DNA from: Carya illinoinensis | Taxonomy: Eukaryota > Streptophyta > Magnoliopsida > Fagales > Juglandaceae | Length of the DNA: 64,000 bases | NCBI RefSeq assembly: GCF_018687715.1 | Contig: NC_056754.1 | Span: forward strand, 16,787,501-16,851,500 | Direction: 5' to 3' | Shown here: in pieces, positions 25,696-35,900 of the stretch | How positions within the stretch are numbered: the first letter of the stretch is position 1 | How the letters are laid out: the number at the start of each line of letters is the position of its first letter | Translations under genes and position numbers: made by a program | The notes under the pieces: model-generated | Databases searched by the model: none | Told to the model about the DNA's origin: nothing | What the model saw: the letters and a program-made list of their open reading frames with translations, nothing else

Positions 25696-25758
25696 GCAGA
25701 GATCGAGGAAGAGGAGGAGGAGGCTGAGCCCGAGGATGCGGCTCCGCCGGGTTGCTGA
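25696..25758 (+). other. Conserved acidic mini reading frame in the LTR
   Basis: GCA to TGA, 20 codons of Glu-rich sequence ending AEPEDAAPP before two variable residues. Homologous frames lie at 33142-33204, 37686-37745 and 60389-60454, each ending in TGA. Indels among them are multiples of three. There is no ATG in frame upstream. A TTTTGGTGCAG just before it could be a 3' splice site. Function unknown. Confidence 0.5.
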
Positions 25759-26019
25759 TGCTGTGCTTTTTATCTGTTTTCAAACTTGTATTTGTGTTTC
25801 TTGTAATATTTTATTTAAGTATGTTTTAAACAGTTTGTATTTCATTAAGAAAAATTCTGGTACTTATTTATTGACTTGCTTCTCGCTGCGTTTGTCTTGT
25901 GCACTTTGTCGCTCTTGCACACACTTGGCACACGTCGTTAGGATGGTGGTCCGGGTTGTCACCATCCGGACGTCTCGATTTCCCCGTGTTCGGGCGTGGG
26001 GATTTGGGGGCGTCACAGG

Positions 26020-26031
26020 TGGTATCAGAGC
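26020..26031 (+). other. Primer-binding site, initiator tRNA-Met type
   Basis: TGGTATCAGAGC begins 2 nt after the 5' LTR. It is complementary to the 3' end of plant initiator tRNA-Met, the usual first-strand primer of this group. Confidence 0.93.
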
Positions 26032-26294
26032 AGTTTGGCTCTGGGTAAAACCACATGTCCCGTAGGTAGTACCAGAATGTTTTAAAGTTGTGTTTTAAAA
26101 ATTATGTTAAGTATAGTTGTTTTATTTGTTTATTTGTTTGAGCTTGTTTGCTTGTTTTTATTTATTTAGTTATGTTTTAACATGCCGGTTTCTTTTGTTT
26201 CTTGTTGTGTTGTGTTGTTTTTGTTTATGTTGGTTTTGTGATGGTTTTATTTGTTTTCTTAAAGGAGGGTCAAGTGTGGTGTTGTGTCAGGAAA

Positions 26295-27566
26295 ATGGGA
26301 AGACCAGGAAGACCAAGGAAAAATACTCAGGAACCGCAAGACAATACCTCCAGAGATGACTCCTTAGCCGAGGCAATAAGGCAGATGACGGAGTTTATGC
26401 AACAGAATATTAGGCCACAACAGGCAGGGCCTTGGCCACCACAAGGACCTTGGCCACCACAAGGAGGTCCTTGGCCACCACAAGGAGGTCCTTGGCCACC
26501 ACAAGGAGGGCCTTGTCCACCACCCGGAGGGCCTTGTCCGCCACAGGGAGTGTATTGGCCACAACCAGGAGGTCCTTGGCCATATCAGGGAGGGCCTTGG
26601 ATGTATCCGGGCGGGTCAAGTAGCATGGTGCAAGCCGGATGCACCTATGAGCGCTTCCTAGCGCATCGGACTCCACACTTCACTGGAAATGAGGATCCTC
26701 TTCAGGCTGGAAGATGGATCAAAGACTTGGAGAAAACCTTTGAGGTGTGTGGATGCACTGAAGCTCAGCAAGTACTCTACGCCAGCTATCTTTTGCAGGG
26801 TATCGCTTCTGATTGGTGGGGTACCAGGAGGGTGATGCTGGAAGCTGAGTTGGGATCTTTAGCTGCAGTGACCTGGCAGCGTTTCAAGAAGGAGTTCAAT
26901 GACCGCTTCTTTCCCGCCTCAGTAAGAAAACAAAAGGCAAGAGAATTCTCTAATTTGATCCAAGGGGGCGCAACAGTGGAACAATACGCCCGGAGGTTCA
27001 TAGAACTTGAGCAATTCGCTCCTCATCTTGTTGCCACTGAGGAGTTGCGAGCAGAGCGTTTCCAGGAGGGACTACGCCCTGATATACGCCGTTTGGTGGT
27101 CAGCCACCGGATATCCACTTTTCAGGAGTTAGTGGATGTGGCCACCCTTATAGAGCGGGAAAATAATCTGGGTATGGGCTCCCCTCCAGGACAAAAGAGG
27201 CGGAGTTTTTCTGGTGAAGGAAGTAGCTCGGGTTCGCCCCAGAAGTTTGTTCAGCGGTCCAGGACTCGCTCGCAAGCATCCTCAAGTGTTCGCATGGGAG
27301 GACGTGTACCTATATGTGGAATTTGCAATAGAGCTCATGCGGGCGAGTGCTCTTCTGGTGGAGCTCGATGTTTTACTTGTGGCCAGCCGGGCCACTTTTC
27401 CCGAGAATGTCCAAGAATGGTTCAAGGGAACCGTGGAGGTAGGCGCGGTGGAAGAACCAACCCGAGACAACCAGTGCAAGCCCGGGTTTATGCTGTCACA
27501 CCCGGAGAGGTAGATGATGAGGCACCAGCGACCCATGATGCTGGAGTAATCACAGGTATGGATTAA
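26295..27566 (+). CDS. gag: gag polyprotein of the Tekay-like element
   Basis: 423 residues from the ATG at 26295 (MGRPGRPRKN). I prefer this over an upstream in-frame ATG at 26202, whose extension is a hydrophobic leader of low plausibility. A Pro-rich tandem repeat of PWPPQGG units covers about residues 45-105. The capsid core follows (FTGNEDPLQAGRWIKDLEKTF, LASDWWG-like IASDWWG, FNDRFFP). A CCHC zinc knuckle (CFTCGQPGHFSREC) lies near residues 355-370, preceded by a CGIC..HAGEC finger-like motif. Gag packages RNA in cytoplasmic particles. The TAA at 27564 lies inside a possible intron, so a spliced product would continue into pol in the same frame. Confidence 0.92.
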   Translation: MGRPGRPRKNTQEPQDNTSRDDSLAEAIRQMTEFMQQNIRPQQAGPWPPQGPWPPQGGPWPPQGGPWPPQGGPCPPPGGPCPPQGVYWPQPGGPWPYQGGPWMYPGGSSSMVQAGCTYERFLAHRTPHFTGNEDPLQAGRWIKDLEKTFEVCGCTEAQQVLYASYLLQGIASDWWGTRRVMLEAELGSLAAVTWQRFKKEFNDRFFPASVRKQKAREFSNLIQGGATVEQYARRFIELEQFAPHLVATEELRAERFQEGLRPDIRRLVVSHRISTFQELVDVATLIERENNLGMGSPPGQKRRSFSGEGSSSGSPQKFVQRSRTRSQASSSVRMGGRVPICGICNRAHAGECSSGGARCFTCGQPGHFSRECPRMVQGNRGGRRGGRTNPRQPVQARVYAVTPGEVDDEAPATHDAGVITGMD

Positions 27567-27651
27567 ATTAATTTTAAGTTGGATTTAATTTTTGGTGCAT
27601 TTGGCTCTTTCTTTGTTTTTTTGGATTTCATGGGTTGTGTGTTTGGTTCAG
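27556..27651 (+). other. Putative 96-bp intron between gag and pol
   Basis: Donor ACAG|GTATGG at 27556 and acceptor TTTGGTTCAG|GA at 27651 bound a T-rich 96-bp segment. Removal joins GVIT in gag to GRVRLYEF before the protease motif in one frame and takes out the only gag stop. The related element ending its gag at 61798 has the donor-like GCAG|GTAGGG at the same place. Stop-codon readthrough is the alternative, since both ORFs share one frame. Confidence 0.55.
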
Positions 27652-30600
27652 GAAGAGTTCGTTTGTATGAGTTTTATGCTTGTACCTTGTTTGATTCCGG
27701 TGCTTCACAATCGTTTGTGTCTTCCACGTTTGCTCGGGTGTGTAACTTGGTCACGGAACCGTTGCCGAAGGCTATGGTAGTGGCCCTACCCGATGGTGAG
27801 AGGGTGTGGTGTTCCAAAGTTGCTTCGGGATGCCCGTTAAATTTTGAGGGAAGGTTTTTGGATGCTGATCTGGTAGTGTTCAAGCTGTTGGGTTTTGATA
27901 TCATCCTCGGGATGGATTGGCTATACCGATATTCTGCGACTATTAATTGCAGAAGTCGGACAGTTAGCTTTCAGCTTCCGGATGGTGATTGTCTGGAATT
28001 CGCGGGGAGTAAATTGAAAGAAAAACCGATGATTATATCGGCGATACAGGCAAGAAGAGAAATTGCATGGGGAGCGGATGCATTCTTGGTCCAGATGGTA
28101 TCCACGCCGTCTGAGAAGAAGTCCTTGGCAGACATTCCAGTTGTGGAAGAGTTCCCCGATGTGTTTGTGGATGATTTGCCCGGACTACCCCCCGTGCGAG
28201 AGATGGAGTTTGTTATAGATTTGGAACCTGGAGCGGCTCCTGTGCATAAGGCTCCTTACCGCATGGCACCGGCTGAATTGAAAGAGTTGAAGACTCAGTT
28301 GCAAGAATTAGTAGAGAAGGGATTTATTCAGCCTAGTACGTCGCCGTGGGGTGCCCCAGTTTTATTTGTTAAAAAGAAAGATGGAACTCTTCGTATGTGC
28401 ATTGACTATCGGGAGTTGAACAAGGTGACCATCAAAAATAAATATCCTCTCCCGCGGATAGATGATTTATTTGACCAGCTTCAGGGAGCAGCCGTGTTCT
28501 CTAAAATTGATCTAAGGTCGGGATACTACCAGCTGAGAATCAGAGAGCAGGATGTGCCTAAAACTGCCTTCAGGTCGAGGTATGGACACTATGAATTTAA
28601 GGTGATGCCGTTTGGGCTAGCTAATGCTCCTGCTGCTTTCATGGATTTAATGAATCGGGTATTCCAACCTTATCTGGATTCTTTTGTGGTGGTATTTATT
28701 GATGATATACTGATTTATTCTCGAGATGTTGAAGAGCATGTGTATCATCTTAGTCTGGTACTTGAAAGATTGAGAGAACACCGGCTTTATGCCAAGCTTA
28801 GCAAGTGTGAGTTCTGGTTGGAAGAAGTTAAATTTCTCGGGCATGTAATTTCCAGGGGCGGGGTGGCAGTTGATCCTAGTAAAATAGAAGCCATTTTGTC
28901 ATGGCCACGCCCGACTACAGTACGGGAGATCAGGAGTTTCTTGGGGCTCGCCGGTTATTATCGAAGATTTGTAGAAGGTTTTGCTCGCCTATCCGGACCT
29001 CTCACAGCCTTGACTCGGAAGAATACAGAATTTGTATGGTCAGATAAATGTGAGAGAAGCTTCCAGGAATTAAAGAACAGGTTGACGACGGCACCAGTGT
29101 TAGCACTCCCTGAACCGCATAAGCCTTTCGTAGTCTTCAGCGATGCGTCCAAGTTTGGGTTGGGTTGTGTCCTTATGCAGGAAGGACGGGTTGTAGCCTA
29201 TGCATCTCGTCAGCTTAAGGACCATGAAAAGAATTACCCGACGCACGATCTAGAATTGGCTGCGATTGTTTTTGCACTCAAGATCTGGCGGCATTTCTTG
29301 TATGGGGAAGCTTGTGAGGTATTTACTGATCATAAGAGTTTGAAGCATTTGTTTTCCCAGAAAAATTTGAATATGAGGCAAAGGCGGTGGCTGGAGCTAA
29401 TCAGTGACTATCAGTGTGAGATCAAGTACCATCCAGGAAAGGCTAATATAGTTGCTGATGCTTTGAGCCGGAAGTCACATTTGGAAGACGAAGCTGAGCC
29501 GTCGGAAGTGGATTCGTTACTTTGTGGGATGAGAAGGCTCCTACTAGAGAGTTCGCAGCAAGTGGAGATTTTATCATCAGTTCTTGATATTCGGGTAACC
29601 GATTTTGAAGAATTGAAAGCTCTCCAAAGAAAGGATTCGAAGCTGCTGAACATCAGGAAAAGAGTTCGAAAGTCTCGAGGGTCGTTGCACTATAGCTTGG
29701 ATAGTGATGGGATTTTACGGTTCCGAGATCGCAGAGTGATTCCAAAGGACTCAGATTTCAAAGAGCGGATCATGGCGGAGGCTCATGCGGCCCCTTATTC
29801 TGTTCATCCAGGCAGTACAAAAATGTATCGGGACTTGAAGAAGAATTACTGGTGGGATGGAATGAAGAAGGACATCGCCTTACATGTTGAAAAATGCCAC
29901 ACATGCCGACAGGTAAAGGCCGAACATCAGAGACCTGCAGGTGTGCTCCAACCCCTCCCTATTCCTGAGTGGAAATGGGATGACATCACGATGGACTTTG
30001 TTGTGGGTTTGCCGAGAACGCCTAGTGGGAAGAATTCTGTTTGGGTGATTGTGGACCGATTAACGAAGAGTGCTCATTTTCTGCCTGTTAATAACACCGA
30101 CTCTTTGGGTAAGTTAACCCGTTTGTATGTCAAGGAGATAGTGCGGCTACACGGCATACCAAAGAGTATAGTGTCGGATCGGGACCCGAGGTTCACATCG
30201 CAGTTCTGGAAGAGTTTACAGGCAGCTTTGGGTACTAAATTGAAGTTCAGTACTGCCTATCACCCGCAGACAGACGGCCAGTCAGAACGCACCATTCAGA
30301 CTTTGGAAGACATGCTGCGAGCGTGTGTCATGGAATTCCAAGGGAGTTGGGAAAATCATTTGCCGCTCATTGAGTTTGCCTACAATAACAGCTTCCATGC
30401 GACCATTCAGATGGCTCCCTACGAAGCTCTTTATGGGAGAAAGTGCAGGTCGCCCTTGTGTTGGGATGAAGTTGGGGAGAGTAGGGTGATTGGACCCGAA
30501 ATAATTCAAGAGATGCAAAGCCAAGTCCGGATCATCAGAGATAAAATGGCGGCAGCTCAGAGTCGCCAGAAAAGCTACGCTGATACCAGGAGGAGAGAAT

Positions 30601-31034
30601 TGTCATTTGAAGTTGGTGATTGGGTTTATCTTAAAGTCTCTCCCATGAGAGGTGTCAAGCGTTTTGGTAAAAAGAGGAAGCTAGATCCAAGGTATGTCGG
30701 CCCTTTTCAGATTCTGGAGAGAGTAGGGTCCGTCGCCTACAGAGTTGCTTTGCCAGATTATTTTGGGGATGTTCATGATGTCTTCCACGTATCATCCCTG
30801 AAGAAAAGCTTTGGACAGCAAGAGCCACGCTTCGTCGACCCAGCAAGTATTCAGTTGCAACCGGATCTCACTTATGAAGTTGTTCCGTCGCAGATTTTGG
30901 ATTGGAAGGAGCAACAATTGAGGTCCAAGACGATACCGTTGGTTAAAGTGGCTTGGGGAGATCCGCTAGCACAAGACTTCTCTTGGGAGCGAGTGGCGGA
31001 CATGAGGGAGCAGTATCCATATTTGTTTGAATGA
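27579..31034 (+). CDS. pol: pol polyprotein: protease, RT, RNase H, integrase, chromodomain
   Basis: 1151 codons without a stop; numbering is from the first ATG of the frame. The protease has LFDSGAS at residues 38-44. Reverse transcriptase has the [12 protein letters not shown] region and FIDD with the catalytic aspartates at 375-376. RNase H follows ([12 protein letters not shown], then EVFTDHKSL and [10 protein letters not shown]). Integrase has its zinc finger ([12 protein letters not shown]) and catalytic residues D806, D867 and E903, a D-X60-D-X35-E spacing. It then has the C-terminal [12 protein letters not shown] to HDVFHVSSL region. The last 50 residues ([25 protein letters not shown]) form a degenerate chromodomain. 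All key residues I can check are present. True translation probably enters from gag by splicing or readthrough, so the first ATG may not be used. Confidence 0.95.
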   Translation: MDLIFGAFGSFFVFLDFMGCVFGSGRVRLYEFYACTLFDSGASQSFVSSTFARVCNLVTEPLPKAMVVALPDGERVWCSKVASGCPLNFEGRFLDADLVVFKLLGFDIILGMDWLYRYSATINCRSRTVSFQLPDGDCLEFAGSKLKEKPMIISAIQARREIAWGADAFLVQMVSTPSEKKSLADIPVVEEFPDVFVDDLPGLPPVREMEFVIDLEPGAAPVHKAPYRMAPAELKELKTQLQELVEKGFIQPSTSPWGAPVLFVKKKDGTLRMCIDYRELNKVTIKNKYPLPRIDDLFDQLQGAAVFSKIDLRSGYYQLRIREQDVPKTAFRSRYGHYEFKVMPFGLANAPAAFMDLMNRVFQPYLDSFVVVFIDDILIYSRDVEEHVYHLSLVLERLREHRLYAKLSKCEFWLEEVKFLGHVISRGGVAVDPSKIEAILSWPRPTTVREIRSFLGLAGYYRRFVEGFARLSGPLTALTRKNTEFVWSDKCERSFQELKNRLTTAPVLALPEPHKPFVVFSDASKFGLGCVLMQEGRVVAYASRQLKDHEKNYPTHDLELAAIVFALKIWRHFLYGEACEVFTDHKSLKHLFSQKNLNMRQRRWLELISDYQCEIKYHPGKANIVADALSRKSHLEDEAEPSEVDSLLCGMRRLLLESSQQVEILSSVLDIRVTDFEELKALQRKDSKLLNIRKRVRKSRGSLHYSLDSDGILRFRDRRVIPKDSDFKERIMAEAHAAPYSVHPGSTKMYRDLKKNYWWDGMKKDIALHVEKCHTCRQVKAEHQRPAGVLQPLPIPEWKWDDITMDFVVGLPRTPSGKNSVWVIVDRLTKSAHFLPVNNTDSLGKLTRLYVKEIVRLHGIPKSIVSDRDPRFTSQFWKSLQAALGTKLKFSTAYHPQTDGQSERTIQTLEDMLRACVMEFQGSWENHLPLIEFAYNNSFHATIQMAPYEALYGRKCRSPLCWDEVGESRVIGPEIIQEMQSQVRIIRDKMAAAQSRQKSYADTRRRELSFEVGDWVYLKVSPMRGVKRFGKKRKLDPRYVGPFQILERVGSVAYRVALPDYFGDVHDVFHVSSLKKSFGQQEPRFVDPASIQLQPDLTYEVVPSQILDWKEQQLRSKTIPLVKVAWGDPLAQDFSWERVADMREQYPYLFE

Positions 31035-31138
31035 TGAAGGTATGTATTTTAATCTTGGTCTCAGTTGGTTCATGTGCGTTTGTGTGGCTTGGTTTAAGTT
31101 GGTGGTGATCTTGCAATTTCGAGGACGAAATTGTTTTT

Positions 31139-31151
31139 AAGGAGGGGAGGA
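31139..31151 (+). other. Polypurine tract of the Tekay-like element
   Basis: AAGGAGGGGAGGA directly before the 3' LTR TGTGATGACC. It primes plus-strand synthesis. Confidence 0.9.
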
Positions 31152-33463
31152 TGTGATGACCCGTTTTTGAGTGTATTTTCGCTGAAATAATTGTTTTTAT
31201 TTTAATTAATATATTAGCTATTTATTTTAATTTATTTGCGTTTTTAATGTTGGTTTTTAAATTAATTTATTTTATTTGGTGTTGTGTTTTATTTAGTTGT
31301 TTTGTGTTTTTTTAATCTTTTTGGCGGGTTAGTTTTGCTTTCCGGAATGAGGTTTGGGCCTCATCTTTTCCCTACATCTTTTCCCTTTTTCCTCTCTTTT
31401 TCTTTTTCTTTTTCCTTTTTTTTCTTTTTTTCTTCTTTTTTCTTTTTTTTTTCTTTTCTTTTTTCCCTCCCTTTCTCTCTCCCCGATCGGCTCACCCCCC
31501 CCCGAGCTCTCTCTCTCTCTCTCCTCCCTCTCCCTCACGCCGGACTGGTCTTGCCCCCGATCTACCGCCGTCCGGCCACCGTGCGGCTCACCGCCGGTGC
31601 CATTCGGTTCGTCCACCTCCGGCGCACCTCCCCACCGAAAATCACCCCCATCCGGCCGGCCGTTTGGCCGGAAAAGCTCTCCAAAGCCTCCACGGTTTTT
31701 CCTCCGATCCGCCGCCGTCGCTCCACCTCCGGCCACCATTTCTTCACCACTTCATCACCAACCTCTTGCCGTCCTAACCCACCCATTTCCGGCCTCCATC
31801 GACCACCGGAGCAGCTCCCACGAGCTTGTTTTCCGATTTGCCATTTTCGGCCATTTCCGGCCATTCCGCCGCCACCCACGGCCGTCCGTCGCTTCCATTA
31901 GCTTCACAACCACCTCTAGACCATTCCCTATCAATCTCGTGTCCTAGTTTGTCCCCGTTCAAAAGTGGGTTTTTCGGACCCACGGCCACAGTGAATTTTC
32001 ACTGTGACGTTGCTGTTTTTCCGCCGTTAGCAACGCCGCGAGCTTTCTAAAAATACCGTATAGCGCTGTAAGTATTTTCCAAACCCTATTTTCAGATTTT
32101 AATATATATTGCTCATTCAATGGTTTTATTTAATTAATTATATATTTAATTGATTATTGTTGGTTGTTGATTCCGGACTGAGTCCGAGGAGTTTCGGGGG
32201 TCGGATGGATTGAGGACGGAGTGTTTGTTTGGTTGGTTGTGTTTGGTTGTTTTGATTGGGCCGTGTGGCGTGCGTTGCATTTTATTTGTGTGCGTTGCAT
32301 ATCGCGTGCATGTGCATCATGCTTATCGGCGTTTTGGCGTTTGGGTGCGTGTGTCTCACGAGCCCAAGCCGTGATGGGTTATTATCACGGTGGAGCTCCT
32401 CTGATCACTCGGGAGCGGTCAATACTGAGTGACATCCCCTGAGTAGTCGTCTGGGCGCTGACGAGTTCGGTACTAGAGGATGGGTCTGGCCCGGTACGTG
32501 CTGAGCACGAGTCCAGGCATCGCTCTATTCACCGATTCTGAGGCCCTGCGCGATGACGGAGTAGTATTAAAGGATGGGTCTGGCCCGGTACGTGCTGAGC
32601 ACGAGTCCAGGCATCGCTCTACTCACTGACTCCGGGAGCGGAAATTAGAGGATGGGTCTGGCCCGGTACGTGCTGAGCACGAGTCCAGGCATCGCTCTAT
32701 TCACCGATCCCGTGGCCCTTCGCTGGCGAGGGCTAGAGGATGGCCCGGCCCGGTACGTGCATGGCACGAGTCTGGGCATCGCTCGTTTAGGTGTCGCACG
32801 CGTAGCCGTTCTCTACGGTGTGGCACTGAGCCAGGGTGTGCGGATGATCCCTAGGGGAGATCATGGTGCATACGGAGCGGGTTGTGGTATGGTTTTTCGG
32901 TTATGATCCTTTTTCTGGGAAAAATGGTGGTTTGGGCCATTATCTGGGATAATGGCGAGGTGTGGCTTTATGGAGGTTGGTGGGCCTTTTGGGTTTTGGC
33001 GTGCGTGTTAAAATATATGTGTAGCGGGGCGTGTGTTTGTTTGATCTTGTTTTCTTGTTGTGTGGGTTGTATGTATTTTCATCTGGTAGTGTTTGGGTCA
33101 TACTTACCTGCGGAACCTTTCTTGGTTCCGTAGCTTTTGGTGCAGAGATCGAGGAAGAGGAGGAGGAGGCTGAGCCCGAGGATGCGGCTCCGCCGGGTTG
33201 CTGATGCTGTGCTTTTTATCTGTTTTCAAACTTGTATTTGTGTTTCTTGTAATATTTTATTTAAGTATGTTTTAAACAGTTTGTATTTCATTAAGAAAAA
33301 TTCTGGTACTTATTTATTGACTTGCTTCTCGCTGCGTTTGTCTTGTGCACTTTGTCGCTCTTGCACACACTTGGCACACGTCGTTAGGATGGTGGTCCGG
33401 GTTGTCACCATCCGGACGTCTCGATTTCCCCGTGTTCGGGCGTGGGGATTTGGGGGCGTCACA
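31152..33463 (+). repeat. 3' LTR of the Tekay-like element
   Basis: 2312 bp, near-identical to 23704-26017. Differences seen are shorter or longer T/C runs at 31395-31460, the C and CT runs near 31495-31522, and one base corresponding to 25060. Confidence 0.95.
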
Positions 33464-34607
33464 TTTTTTGTTACAATTAGATTTAAAAAATCCTTTCATA
33501 CATTGTGTTTATGATCTTTATAACAAGTCCATGAAGATTTTACACCACATACATTCCAAATTTTCGCTATATATGTACAATCAGAATGTACATAGTATTT
33601 TTAAGATTGTTTTGGTAATCAGGGTCAGTTGATCCACAATGCGAGTTAGGAGGTTGCTTAAGGCCCCACAGTGAAAAAGTCTTAAAAAATACTAAAAAGC
33701 TAGTTATTAAAAAAATAAAATAAAAATTATCTAAACTAAACAAGGCAAAAAAATAAAAAATAAAAAAAATCAACTCTACGATTAAAAAAAAAAAAAGATA
33801 AACTCTGTAAGTTCAGTTGGGAAAGCCAAAAGTCACAATAAATTAAGAAAAAAACGTTGCAATTTCTATCAAAAAAATTTAGAACATATAAAAACTTACT
33901 TTTCATACCTCAAACAGCTGAAAGTTATAAATTTTATTTCATCTCTCTTGTGCTCTAGACTCCATTTTCTAATCTCAAACTCTCTTACATTCATATTGCT
34001 CATATTTGGCATTGGCCAGCTCTCCGATCACTGCATCATACTTGCAGGACGTTGAACGGTTGTCTCTGTTGTGTTGTGGACCTGTGGTTGATGAAAGTCA
34101 CGAAGCCGAAGGTAATAATCTGAAAATGTTGTTTTATACAAGTACTACACAGTAAACTTTTATGGTTATAAAGAAGACACATTTGTGTGGATTAGCAGGC
34201 CTATCTTCAAGACTTCAAGTCTCTATCTAAGTCAACATCCTTTCATTTTATTTTTTGTCATCTTCTTCAACATTTTAAGTTTTCAACGAAAGCTTTTAAT
34301 TATGGAAATTTGAAATCACATGTCCCAAGGGCCATCTATTCCTGGACTTTTTTTAATATTTTTTTTTCAATTTCTCTAATCAAATGTTAATTTATTTATT
34401 TGATTTTGATTATTAATATTAATATATTTTATTTTATTATGCAGATTAATAGTTTTATATAAGAGTGGAGTTCATTTGTTATATTAAAGTGAAGCCCATT
34501 TGCTAAATCAGGTTCAATTGTTTTATGTTAATATTTATTTTATTCTAGAATATTCATAAGCATAGTAGAATTTATATAGTAGATATTGTTCTTTTTTACT
34601 ATAAAAT

Positions 34608-35900
34608 ATGTCTAATAGAAAATATGCATCTGGATATAAAAAACTTAAAAAAGAAAAGAAAAGAGAAGAATAGAAAAATTGATTGAATCCCAAAAAGGAT
34701 TTTTAAATAAATTTGTTACTAGCAATAAACAAAATATAACAGAAAATTTAGGTAAAACATTTATAGATGATCAAGAAATACACCCAAAAAGACCAAAAGA
34801 TAACATAATAAATCAAGAAATACAACAAAAAAGATATGAGGATAATGAAACAATCCAACCAAAGGGATCTGAGGATAGTGCTCAAGCATGTACTGCTACT
34901 GTTCTTGCAGGAAAATTTGTGAAAAGCGTAGAAGAAAATAAAAATATCGAGGATATATCTGATTATATTCCTTCAAATACTTATGACCCTGCTCAATGGG
35001 AGCACGTTGATACAAAATTAAGAGATTTATTAGTAGAAAAAGGTCTAATTAGATACAGCGATATAAATTTTCCTAAAGATGAGAACTCTAGACATTTTTC
35101 TACTACATAGTATATATGAAACTTGTCAAATGAGGAGAAACATAATAGAAAATGGTTAGTGAATTCAAAAGACTTGAATAGAGTATTATGCTTTTGTTGC
35201 AAGTTGTTTAATTGAAAACCTAGTATAAGTCAACTAGCTAATGAAGGAACCGATGATTGGAAAAATCTTAGTGCTAAGTTTAAAATCCATGAAACAACCA
35301 ATGAGCATATTACTAACATGACTGCTTGGCTTAATTTAGAAATGAGATTATTAAGAAATAAAACAATTGATAAAAGAGTCCATTAACAAATTAACAAAGA
35401 AAAAGATTAGAAAAGGTATTACTGAGAATTATTGCAGTAGTTAAAACCCTTGGTAAAAAATAATTTATCATTTCGAGGACAAAATGAAAAGATTTATCAA
35501 GAAAATAATGGAAATTTTTTAAGTTTGATTAAGATGATTTCTGAGTTTGATCCAGTAATGCAAGAACACATTCGACGTATTCAAGATGGTGAAATTCATA
35601 ATCATTATCTTGGTCATAATATACAAAATGAATTAATACACTTGCTAGCAACTGAACTTAAAAATCATATTACTAAAAAAATTAAAGAAGCAAAATATTT
35701 TTCAATTATACTTGATTGTACCCTAGATGCAAGTCATCAAGAACAAATGTCTCTCATACTAAGATGTGTTAATATTTCAACAAGCCCAATAAAAATAGAA
35801 GAACATTTTCTAGAATTTATTAAAGTAGATGATACTAGTGGAAAATGTATTTTTAGTGAATTATTAGATGCAATAAAAAATCTTGATCTTGATATTAATG
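34608..35900 (+). pseudogene. hAT transposase, ZMYM1/DUF4371 type, N-terminal part
   Basis: It starts at MSNRKYASGYKK (34608), shifts frame, then reads IEKLIESQKGFLNKF and YDPAQWEHVDTKLRDLLVEKG to about 35100. A stop interrupts, then [19 protein letters not shown] shows the TTF-type zinc finger. After more stops the frame 35450-35900 gives [19 protein letters not shown]-like [13 protein letters not shown] and [21 protein letters not shown], the DUF4371 / hAT catalytic start (DCT D aligned with the first catalytic Asp). The last codons before 35901 lead straight into the solo LTR. Non-functional by several stops. Confidence 0.85.

Larger units (their letters stand above)
23704..26017 (+). repeat. 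5' LTR of the Tekay-like element
   Basis: 2314 bp, from TGTGATGACCCG to GGGGGCGTCACA. It holds a long pyrimidine tract (23930-24050), a GC-rich block (24090-24600), a tandem repeat block (25031-25345), a conserved hairpin (25491-25509) and a short acidic reading frame (25696-25758). It supplies promoter and polyadenylation signals for the element, but I could not pinpoint a TATA box. Confidence 0.95.
23704..33463 (+). mobile_element. Full-length Ty3/gypsy LTR retrotransposon, Tekay/Del-like chromovirus
   Basis: Two LTRs of about 2.31 kb with TGTGA..TCACA ends, a tRNA-iMet primer-binding site, gag, a complete pol and a polypurine tract in canonical order. Both outer flanks are TTTTT (23699-23703 and 33464-33468), consistent with a 5-bp duplication in T-rich DNA. 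By eye the LTRs differ by one substitution (position 25060, T against C in the 3' copy) plus length changes in pyrimidine runs. This is therefore a very recent insertion with open gag and pol. The lineage call rests on pol sequence style and the weak C-terminal chromodomain. Confidence 0.95.

Noticed and set aside
26020..26031. A tRNA gene
   Set aside because: Only a primer-binding site complementary to tRNA-iMet is present; there is no cloverleaf. The same applies at 50420 and 60721.
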